From Pyrenophora tritici-repentis (Eukaryota > Ascomycota > Dothideomycetes > Pleosporales > Pleosporaceae): a stretch of DNA of 64,000 nucleotides. This document shows positions 56,605 to 64,000 of the stretch, one piece after another. The notes below the pieces were generated by a model. The model ran no database searches. It was not told where the DNA came from and saw only the letters and a program-made list of their open reading frames with translations. The first letter of the stretch is position 1. Each line of letters opens with the position of its first letter. The translations under genes and the position numbers were made by a program. Location: positions 2,294,001-2,358,000 of the forward strand of contig NC_089392.1 of the NCBI RefSeq assembly GCF_003171515.1. Direction: 5' to 3'.

Positions 56605-58884
56605 ATGCAACTCTCGCGCTTCTTCCTGTGCGTCGCCTCGCTGCTACTTCCCGTCGCCCTCATCGGCACAACATGGCTGTACTTGTACCCAGTATTGCAC
56701 GGCTGCGCCTTTCCTACACCCCCGTCGTCGTCGTCATCCACGAATCCGCACCACCTGCCTGCTGTTGCGCCGTTCCGTCTGCTCTCCCTCGGTGACCCGC
56801 AACTAGAGGGCGACTCCTCCCTTCCCGACCCCACCGCTCTCATATTCCCCTCGCTTGAGAACCTCGTGCCTGATCTCCGCAATGCCAATAACATAACCGA
56901 AATCCGGGATATTAGCAAGAAGGCCGCTAAAGGGGTGCTGAGGGATGCTGGGGTTTGGTTGGAGGGGAAGAGGAAGGCAATTGATCTTTGGGGCAATGAT
57001 CGTTATCTTGCGCATATTGTGAGAAGTTTGAGGTGGTGGACGAGGCCTACGCATGTGAGTGTGCTAGGAGATTTGTTGGGGAGCCAGTGGGTTACGGATG
57101 GGGAGTTTAGGAAGAGAGCCGGGAGGTATTGGGGGGTTGTTATGAGGGGGTTGGAGAAGGTGCCGGATAGGGTGTTTGGTGCTGTTGAGGTGGAGGGGTT
57201 AGAGTCAGTGGATCAAGATATTGAAAAAGATGAAGTTGCGGCGGAGGCAGCAGTAGACCAAGATAATGAGAAGGTGTCGAAGAAAGATTCAGACATCGCG
57301 AACGAGGGGGGGATTATAACGGAACAAATTAGCGAGAAGGCCTCAACAACAAATCTAGACATGGAAAAAGAGGAGAAGGTTATAGTGGAGCCAGCAACGG
57401 ACCCAGATAGCGAAGATGCGGAAACGACACCAGCTGAACCACTATCAGATTCAACAATAGAGCAAGACAGTGATTCGGCAGAAGAGACATATCCAGAGCA
57501 ACCAACAGAGGAGGGAAGCGAGGAAGAAGAAGAAGAAGAAGATAAGAAGCCCCCGAGAAAGGTATTGTGGGGTGGCACAACCGAAGTACTTGGCGCAGAC
57601 AAGAACTGGGCGAAGCGTGTCATCAATATAGCTGGAAACCATGATATTGGCTATGGTGGAGATATCGACGAGTCACGGATTGAGCGATTTGAACGGGCAT
57701 TCGGCAGCGTCAACTGGGATATATGGTTCACCCTACCAGATGAGCTACGCCAGAACAGCACCAACCCGTCGATACAGAAATCTAACACGCCACCAACTCT
57801 CCGCCTCGTGGTCCTGAATACCATGAACCTGGATACGCCCGCCTGGTCTAGTGAGCTTCAAACCGAAACCTACGACTACCTGAACCATGTCATAACCACA
57901 TCTCTCCCAGTTGATGACAAAACGCATGCTACCATTCTCCTCACTCATATTCCACTTGAAAAGGAGGCCGGGATATGCGTAGACAGCCCATATTTTGACT
58001 TTTTTGAAAATGGTGGGGGTCTGAAAGAGCAGAATATGCTATCATACCACGCTAGTAAGATTGTCTTGGAGGGAATGTTTGGGATGACTTCAAACAAGGA
58101 CGCCGCAGGCCAGGGACTCGGCAGACGCGGAATCATCATCAATGGTCATGACCATGCAGGCTGTGACGTTGTGCATTACATCCGGCAACCCGGCGTAGAG
58201 GATGTGTGCCGGATCGAAGACGTGAAGAGCGATGAGGTGTACTGGCCAGCCAACGACACCATGATCGCTACTTCTATGGACATTGATGGTGTTGATATCA
58301 ATATCGTCATCGCCAACAACACCTACATCGAGTCCGATCAAACAGAATCCACGTCCGAGTCCGAGTCTACCCCAGAATCTTCACCTGAACCAACGGCTGA
58401 GACCGCTCCAGAGCCTTCAGAGTCCCCACCACCCAAGTGGCGTGCTCGTCGATTCCCACACCGCCCTTATGAAATTACCCCGCCAAACAAGTGTACCAGG
58501 ATCGAGTCCACGCCGCACATTCGAGAGATCACGCTCCGCAGTATGATGGGCGAGTACTCGGGTTACGCCGGATTTCTGTCTGCATGGTTCGACCAGGACA
58601 AAGGCGAGAAAGGAGAGTGGGTACTCGAGTTCAATACCTGCGGCGTTGGTATCCAGCATTGGTGGTGGGGTATTCACATTGTTGATCTGGTTGTGGTTCT
58701 CTGTTTGTTCGCAGCAGGCATCGCAGCTACAGCTGAGAAGTTGGGCATTGACAAGCTCATGTTTGCGAAGGTGGCGGAGCCGGAAAAGCGGAAGGTGATC
58801 CAGAAGGAGAAGCAGATGAGGGTAAACAGCGGCGCACGTGGATTGACTGTTTCGGCTACGGAGGCTGCGATGCAGAAGATGTAG
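56605..58884 (+). CDS. TED1/CDC1-like metallophosphoesterase of the ER membrane
   Basis: Intronless, 759 aa. Yeast Ted1 and mammalian PGAP5 remove an ethanolamine-phosphate side chain from GPI anchors to allow ER exit. N-terminal transmembrane segment (FFLCVASLLLPVALIGTTWL), then metallophosphoesterase motifs LGDPQLEGD, SVLGDLLGSQW, NIAGNHDIGYGGD and NGHDHAGCD, all metal ligands kept, and a C-terminal helix (WWWGIHIVDLVVVLCLFAAG, about 688-708). A roughly 115-residue acidic, low-complexity insert (about residues 195-325, ending in a GAA-repeat-encoded Glu run at about 57524-57540) separates the second and third motifs and is unusual. A Glu/Ser/Pro-rich linker lies near 575-620. Family assignment firm; TED1 versus CDC1 not settled. 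Confidence 0.88.
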   Translation: MQLSRFFLCVASLLLPVALIGTTWLYLYPVLHGCAFPTPPSSSSSTNPHHLPAVAPFRLLSLGDPQLEGDSSLPDPTALIFPSLENLVPDLRNANNITEIRDISKKAAKGVLRDAGVWLEGKRKAIDLWGNDRYLAHIVRSLRWWTRPTHVSVLGDLLGSQWVTDGEFRKRAGRYWGVVMRGLEKVPDRVFGAVEVEGLESVDQDIEKDEVAAEAAVDQDNEKVSKKDSDIANEGGIITEQISEKASTTNLDMEKEEKVIVEPATDPDSEDAETTPAEPLSDSTIEQDSDSAEETYPEQPTEEGSEEEEEEEDKKPPRKVLWGGTTEVLGADKNWAKRVINIAGNHDIGYGGDIDESRIERFERAFGSVNWDIWFTLPDELRQNSTNPSIQKSNTPPTLRLVVLNTMNLDTPAWSSELQTETYDYLNHVITTSLPVDDKTHATILLTHIPLEKEAGICVDSPYFDFFENGGGLKEQNMLSYHASKIVLEGMFGMTSNKDAAGQGLGRRGIIINGHDHAGCDVVHYIRQPGVEDVCRIEDVKSDEVYWPANDTMIATSMDIDGVDINIVIANNTYIESDQTESTSESESTPESSPEPTAETAPEPSESPPPKWRARRFPHRPYEITPPNKCTRIESTPHIREITLRSMMGEYSGYAGFLSAWFDQDKGEKGEWVLEFNTCGVGIQHWWWGIHIVDLVVVLCLFAAGIAATAEKLGIDKLMFAKVAEPEKRKVIQKEKQMRVNSGARGLTVSATEAAMQKM

Positions 58885-58996
58885 TTCATCAGATGCGTAT
58901 AGCCGGATCATTTTTCCTTGTCGCAATCGCTGTACCTGTATCATGTGAAAGGTTCTACTGAGATAATGCAATGCTAGCGCCCTTCAACGTCCCGCC

Positions 58997-59345
58997 AAGC
59001 TATCAGGAGGACTACGCACTCGTTTGCTTCACATCAGTTGGACTTCGCAATTTGACCTGTCACATTAGCTCTTCTTCTCAGCTCAACGCTAACTTGTGGC
59101 CTGAGAAGCTATCAGGAGATCCACGCATCCATTTACTTGATGTCAGTCCCCCTTAGGCCGACATGCACTTGTGTCCCGAGGCCCATATATTCGTTTGCTC
59201 GATGTCGGTAGGACACCGCAATCCATCCTTCCAGATCAGCTCCTTCTCTTTGCGCTAAGTCTACTTGTGTCCCGAGGAGCTATCATGAGATCTACGCATC
59301 CGTTTGCGCTATGTCAGTTCGACACCGCAATCCGTCCTCTTACCG
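58997..59345. repeat. degenerate tandem repeat array, about 3-4 copies
   Basis: Copies start with AGCTATCAGGAG or AGCTATCATGAG at about 58998, 59107 and 59278, and an intermediate truncated one begins near 59180. Shared blocks include TTTGCTCGATGTC-like, GACACCGCAATCC and CTTGTGTCCCGAGG. Unit length varies from about 70 to 110 bp and copies are diverged. Confidence 0.65.
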
Positions 59346-59629
59346 TCCACTCACCTCAGCCCCTGCCCCAACCTATCACGCGCATATGCTCTCCTCCAAT
59401 ACAAGAGCGGTATAAGAGCAGTCTGCCCTCGCCCATCCCTCTCACTTCACGATCCAAGGCCGTTTACCTCGCATCCCTTGCTCGTTTACCTTGCTCCTCC
59501 GGAAGACTGGAAGGCGCGCTTTGGGCGTTGAACAGCGAATGCCAGATTGCGCTCTTTCCCTCGCTCCCTTTCTGGGGGGCGGCAATCGATCGGCAAGTTT
59601 GTTTCCTGCTCAGTCTGACCTTGGGCGTG

Positions 59630-59637
59630 TATATAAA
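59630..59637 (+). promoter_or_regulatory. TATA box
   Basis: TATATAAA about 120 bp upstream of the ATG at 59756, a good fungal core-promoter position. Confidence 0.6.
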
Positions 59638-59755
59638 GACTGCTTCTGCCCCCCTCTTGTATATCATCCTCTCTCACACACATCCTCTACTATACATTCC
59701 TAACTCACTCTCTTTATTCAAAATCTCAACCTTACCACGAACAAGACCTTTCAAA

Positions 59756-60424
59756 ATGTCTCCGGCTCCCACATCTACTCCTTCTACATGGACACCCAGC
59801 ATGAAATACCTACCAGGTCGAGACCGCACCCACAATCATGAGCGGACTCTACTGGAGCAGTACGCAGACGAGTCGATTGTTACCTTCTGGCGAACTTTCA
59901 AAGGCAAGCCGGCAAATTACAACCATGACATTGACGTTGCTACCACGGTCAAGATCTCCAATGCCATCGTAAGACCCCTCCCTTCCTCCCACCTTTCTCC
60001 TGTCAAGAGCTCCTGCTAACCTCTCTTCTCTTCTTAGGACCTTGTCGATGCCAACCCCCATGTACTTAGCCAGGTGATCTGGGGTCTTACCCATCCTAAT
60101 GACGTACACCATGGTGTTCAAGACATCGTTAGTAATCAGGCTTTAATCGACATTCTTCTTATCCGCCACTTCAAAATGCACGGCGGTCTGGTACTGCCAC
60201 CACTTGCAGGCGCACGCGGTGTACAGGATTTTTTCGAGAAGTTGGCTGAGAAGGAGAAAGCCGAGGGCAAGAAATGGGCTGAGGGAAACAGGACGATGAT
60301 GCGCTACCCCAACTGGCGCGACACCAAGGACGCCAGTGTGGCGGAGAGGGGCGGTACGAGTGCGGGTGCTGCCAGGGGCAGGGGATACGGCAAGGGCAGG
60401 GGAGGCATGGGTGGGGGCTATTAG
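59756..60424 (+). CDS. protein of unknown function with RGG tail (199 aa)
   Basis: Exons 59756-59968 and 60038-60424, phase 0 junction, give 199 aa. A Thr/Ser/Pro-rich start, then a compact-looking middle (LLEQYADESIVTFWRTFKGK; VLSQVIWGLTHPNDVHHGVQ; VSNQALIDILLIRHFKMHGG), and a Gly/Arg C-terminus (RGRGYGKGRGGMGGGY) suited to RNA binding or phase separation. No signal peptide. I do not recognise the family. It is preceded by a TATA box and the degenerate repeats, so it may be strongly or conditionally expressed; that is inference. Confidence 0.7.
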
Positions 60425-61035
60425 GCCGGGTGGAGGATACGATGGTGGGTGTGTGGTTGATTGGACTTGGGATTGTTCAAATTGTAGAATACCAGGTGTT
60501 GGGTTTGTGTCATTTATTAGGTCTGTCGAGTAGGATACCCGGCAAGCACCATCATGTACTGTGGTAGAGGGATAGTCTCAATAGTCAGAAGAGAGGCTGC
60601 CGACCCGCAATCGGTAGAGAGTAGAGAACAAGAAGGTATCCGAATAATAAACGGTAGTATTAAGAATGGCGTACGATAACTGTCGAGCTTCTCCCCGCGG
60701 AGTTGCCCCGAAATACTCAACCCTAGCGCCGATTACCTAACGCTGAATACGTGACAAGCTACTACACCACAGTACACAGACTAAAGTCCATGGATAGGAC
60801 TATCTGACAGATACTCGGGCTTCGGGCTTCGACAAATGTACACTATATTAGACATGAAATCCTCCACAACACCACATCCCTCATGTCGTACAGCTATCTA
60901 CCCACCCACGTATTCATCTCATCCCGTGCACCCACCCTGATGTAAATTCCCTAACCCTCATTGCCTGGTTTCAGCTATTACATGTAAGCAACTACAATTC
61001 CAAACATGTGCGAATTCAGTATAAGAACATACGCT
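60425..61035. other. intergenic region
   Basis: About 610 bp, no supported gene. It separates the RGG-tailed gene from the first cysteine-rich gene. Confidence 0.4.
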
Positions 61036-61218
61036 TTAGCAATGTACCATAGCTATCCAACCAAATGGTTGGCAGAGTGCCGTGCCACCATGAACATTAC
61101 AATACTCATCACAATTGCGACGTTTGCCTCGTATAAAACATCCCTTGTTACAGACGCAGTAGATACTGTACGCCAATGCCACGGATACGTAGAGGAGGAT
61201 GAGAGTGGCGAGCTTCAT
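61036..61218 (-). CDS. small cysteine-rich secreted protein 1
   Basis: 60 aa from the ATG at 61218. Signal peptide MKLATLILLYVSVALA, cut probably after residue 16. The mature peptide of about 44 aa has seven cysteines (positions about 21, 23, 27, 36, 40, 49 and 60) in the pattern CVC-x3-C-x8-CDEYC-x8-C-x10-C. Related by eye to the gene at 61836-62115: shared LLYVS, CVC, K/R-x-CDExC and a Gly before the sixth Cys. Too short for ordinary gene calling and easily missed. No known family recognised; a secreted peptide, perhaps an effector or antimicrobial, is inference. Confidence 0.6.
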   Translation of the reverse strand: MKLATLILLYVSVALAYSIYCVCNKGCFIRGKRRNCDEYCNVHGGTALCQPFGWIAMVHC

Positions 61219-61835
61219 TTCTGTCTGAGGGTTTTTGTTGACGAGTGGGTGGTTGATTGTGGGTCGTGTTGATGTTGGCAAGCAAGAGAACGAGATAGTG
61301 GGAGAGTACTGTATCTTGGAGAGGTGTTGAGATAAAAAGACTCACGTCTCTCAGGGACATTTATGTGTAGTGACTGACTGGTGCTGGGTCAGTGTTATTG
61401 CTTGGAGCACTACTGTGGAAATTTCTCCAGACCGAATGATTGGTTTTGTCGATCAGCTTATAGAGACTGCATGCTTGATTTTATCGATCGGCTTATAAAG
61501 ACTGCATCTTTGGTTTTGTCGATCAGCTTGCGCCGATGGCCATGCAGCGCATGTGGCAACGATTAGCGGGCTTCATTGTTATTGCAAGTTTGCCTGGGAA
61601 GGAGGGAAAAATATCTCAGGTTGTGGGAGAGTGGGATGCGTTGGAAAAGAGTCACCCGCGAACAGGAAGCTTAGACACGGATGACGATACTATTACAACA
61701 TACTTCCACTCCCGAACAATTCTATCTCTCTACTCATCACGGAATCCTCATCACCCACATTCCAACCCTCACGCATTTCCCTTACTAAAGATCCCGCAAC
61801 CAAACTGCCAAGCATGACCCTCTGAAGTCACAACC
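61219..61835. other. intergenic region between the cysteine-rich genes
   Basis: About 620 bp. It contains the 35-bp repeats at 61442-61530. No other supported feature. Confidence 0.4.
61442..61530. repeat. 35-bp tandem repeat, about 2.5 copies
   Basis: Units start at 61442, 61477 and 61512; consensus begins GGTTTTGTCGATCAGCTTAT and continues AGAGACTGCATGC. It lies between the two cysteine-rich genes. Confidence 0.75.
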
Positions 61836-62115
61836 TTAATCTTTCTATAGTCATCAATCAGTTACCTCATTCTCAACACTCCGCTATCGACAATGAGAGG
61901 ACACATACTTTGAATCTCGAGCATTGGTCAGTAGTGAAGTTCATGAACGCCAGGAAAAAGCAATCAATCGCGCCACTATATGGCTTACAGATTTCATCGC
62001 AGTGTTTTCCGGCTGGCATCCAACAATTGTTGTGAGCTTCACAGACGCAAAAGGATGAACAGGCTGAAGCGGTGGATACGTAAAGTAGGACGAGTGCGGG
62101 CGTTAACAGCTTCAT
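61836..62115 (-). CDS. small cysteine-rich secreted protein 2
   Basis: ATG at 62115. Signal peptide MKLLTPALVLLYVSTASA, then a peptide with cysteines near 19, 23, 25, 31, 39, 43, 52 and 65. A strong GTATGT donor follows codon 69 (intron starts 61908); a 64-nt intron to CTATAG (acceptor at 61845) adds Lys-Asp and a stop, total 71 aa (exons 61909-62115 and 61836-61844). Without splicing the ORF runs to 61873 (80 aa). Same orientation and shared motifs as the gene at 61036-61218 suggest a tandem duplication. No family recognised. Confidence 0.6.
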
Positions 62116-62940
62116 CGTTGCCGAAGTCGTTAGTTTGTGTTCAAATCTCTTACAAATAATAGGACTTTGGGCTTAGGATTAGACGGCTGGGAGTAGGTGG
62201 TTGTGGCCGTAAGTGAGATAGTGAGTCGCAGAACAAGATAGGGGAACTTGGTGACTAGATACTCAAATGCCGCTTCTGGAATTCTGCGCTAGCTTGAGGA
62301 CAACAGGGCCGAACTGTATATCATGATCTGATGGTGGTAAGACCATCGTGTAGACAAATTGACTCTGTAATTGGAAAGGCAGCGCGCCCACAAATCCGTG
62401 TTCTACAGCCAATAAAAAAGTAGTAAGGTGTTGGTACAGTCAGCAATACTATAACGTTTCATCCAAATTTCGTGTTGTGTTGTGTCGATCGGCCATCGGC
62501 CCGTACAATGGCAGTTTCCGCGAAATGGCAGGTCAGACGTTACGGCGGCGAGAGTGTTGCAGTGAATGCAATAAATTAAAGTGTAACCGCGCGAGGCAGT
62601 AATCAGAGTATATTGTGTGTGTTCTCTGTTGTTGTGCTCACCTTTTTTGAAGGCAGCAGCAGGGTCTATTTACATGACGTATCACCATCACGTGGCACAC
62701 GTGATCCGCTTCTCCTCATAACCGCCACAGAGAGTTTGTTACGAACTTGCCACACGATCTTGAGGTGCACGAAAGTTCCGCAAATTCCCTGCTTATCAAG
62801 GCCACTGATCGTGGTGGTAGTGGGAGCATTTTACGCCACTGAGTACGAGATACATGGAATGTTCACTCCACTAACTAAGCAATTTGGTCTTGGTATCCCT
62901 GCGACTATCTCGCCAGAGCTCTCTATGATACGACCCATCA
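62116..62940. promoter_or_regulatory. intergenic region upstream of cysteine-rich gene 2
   Basis: About 825 bp between the cysteine-rich gene 2 start and the end of the GMC gene. It holds the 19-bp double E-box palindrome at 62687-62705. No other feature. Confidence 0.5.
62687..62705. promoter_or_regulatory. perfect 19-bp palindrome of two E-boxes
   Basis: ATCACGTG-GCA-CACGTGAT: two CACGTG cores in inverted order, 3 bp apart. CACGTG is a known bHLH/Cbf1-type site. It lies about 570 bp upstream of cysteine-rich gene 2. Confidence 0.5.
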
Positions 62941-64000
62941 CTAACAATTGTATCCTTCGATCTCGGCTGTAAGCCTTAAGAAGCTATTTCTTCTTCCCTT
63001 GACCATGGCATCTTCTTTGATGATCTGCGCCGCACCCTCTCCGATTCCATATGCCACCATCTGCGTATGCCCATTATTGACTTTGGGCACCGAGGATACA
63101 TCGGCCACGCGCAGATTCCTCACACCACGCACACGTAGGCGCGAATCCAGAACAGCGTTCTTGTCATCAGGGGCGCCCATCGCGCAGGTGCCAGATGCAT
63201 GGTAGCCTGAGAGCATTAGTTACGGTCGATGCGAACAACTGAACAAGACATACAAGTTGTAGCATGTTTTCTAACATGCGGTTCCCAATCTTCCCTCTTG
63301 GTATACGTGTGATGTGTCAGATCCGGCGGCCAACTTCCCTTGATAACATCTTTTGTCGCCGAGCCCTTCATTACTATCTCATTCGCAAACCGACACCCCT
63401 CGCTCATGACCAGCATATCCAGCGGATCATCCAGGTACTTGTGGTCCACAATTGGGTTCTGTAGCGGATCTGCAGACGCTAGTTTCACGCTGCCTCTGCT
63501 ATGCTGGTTGAACAGCAACGCGCACATGGCGAAAACGTGCTTGTGGTCGACAGGAAAGTCGTCGTATTGTTTGGGTCCACCATAGAGTTCTGTGTTCCAG
63601 ATTTCGATGTTGGGTTGGCCCGGGGTCAGGCCCATCGGGTCGCGGCCGGGTTCTCGAGGTGCGCTTTTCCAGAGCTCAGAGTCGCTGAGACGATCATCTA
63701 GGCGGGCGTAACCGAAGATACCGAACGGGAAGGTGGAGAGGATGCCGGACCTGTTCTCTTGGTAGAGCTGGTAGGTTGAGGCTATAGCGTTGTCGTGGTA
63801 GACTAGGTGGTCATTCGTGAGATTTGGCTCTGAGACTTCGTAGAAGATGAAGCATAGCTGTCAAAGTTGTTAGTCAGTGGTTCAGTTGCGGATCATTAGT
63901 GCGAGATCGATGGAGACTTACGACATGGTCCATTAAGTTGCCGCCCACACCAGGTAGGTCAACAAAACATTCGATGTTGTGCTTCTCCAGTTCTTCCTTC
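62941..64000 (-). CDS. GMC-family FAD oxidoreductase (3' part, runs off the window)
   Basis: Three exons visible (complement): 63922-64000 (incomplete at the window end), 63254-63857 and 62941-63206, with phases that fit. Marks: FVDLPGVGGNLMDHV, then HNHx-like and C-terminal HASGTCAMG, RVADVSSVPKVNNGHTQ and a late IGEGAAQIIKEDA, the standard GMC C-terminus with the active-site His and Asn of glucose oxidase, choline dehydrogenase and aryl-alcohol oxidase relatives. Substrate cannot be told from this part. The FAD-binding N-terminus lies beyond 64000. Secreted versus cytosolic location unknown. Confidence 0.88.

Larger units (their letters stand above)
58885..59755. promoter_or_regulatory. promoter region with degenerate repeats and TATA box
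   Basis: Holds the 3' flank of the TED1-like gene, a degenerate repeat array (58997-59345) and, close to the next ATG, a clear TATATAAA (59630-59637). Confidence 0.6.

Overview
The window looks like nuclear chromosomal DNA of a filamentous ascomycete, most likely a Dothideomycete of the order Pleosporales. I base this on short GT-AG introns (about 40-170 nt; one of about 415 nt in the first gene), a CTAAC-like branch point in several of them, compact gene spacing, and a gene set of fungal type (PTR2, TED1-like, ENT3-like, a mitochondrial cyclophilin isoform). The order is a judgement from overall protein flavour; I did no search. Exon boundaries were worked out by hand from splice signals, reading phase and family conservation.

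Region by region: 0-7 kb holds UDP-glucose pyrophosphorylase (UGP1, minus), a two-domain dihydroneopterin aldolase-like protein (minus) and the Hsp90/Hsp70 co-chaperone STI1 (plus; divergent from the aldolase). 7-24 kb holds a bZIP factor whose reading frame changes beside a microsatellite, a MET2-like alpha/beta hydrolase, a 1321-aa and a 1174-aa protein of unknown function, a cupin gene with three frame breaks, and a zinc-type alcohol dehydrogenase. 24.4-30.5 kb is a complete Ty1/copia LTR retrotransposon (minus) with LTRs that look identical, a 5-bp target duplication and full-length ORFs. It sits 40 bp past the stop codon of a PTR2 peptide transporter. 33.8-42 kb holds an unknown coiled-coil protein with a Q/N/P-rich tail, ribosomal protein uL14, a secreted hydrolase-like protein and a family-2 glycosyltransferase. 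42-54 kb holds a small secreted cysteine-containing protein, tRNA-Thr(TGT), proline dehydrogenase, a short secreted ORF beside a possible gene relic, a trans-sulfuration-type PLP enzyme, and a cyclophilin with one mitochondrial and one cytosolic start. 54-64 kb holds an ENTH-domain protein, a TED1-like phosphoesterase, an unknown RGG-tailed protein behind a degenerate repeat array, two related small cysteine-rich secreted proteins in tandem, and the 3' part of a GMC oxidoreductase that runs off the window.

Most genes are independent housekeeping or metabolic genes, with no clear biosynthetic cluster. The most interesting material is accessory: the young copia element (an extra ORF upstream of Gag-Pol, a 66-bp leader repeat that can form a hairpin, an atypical RT motif) and the paired cysteine-rich secreted genes near 61-62 kb, which have the look of a small effector-like family.
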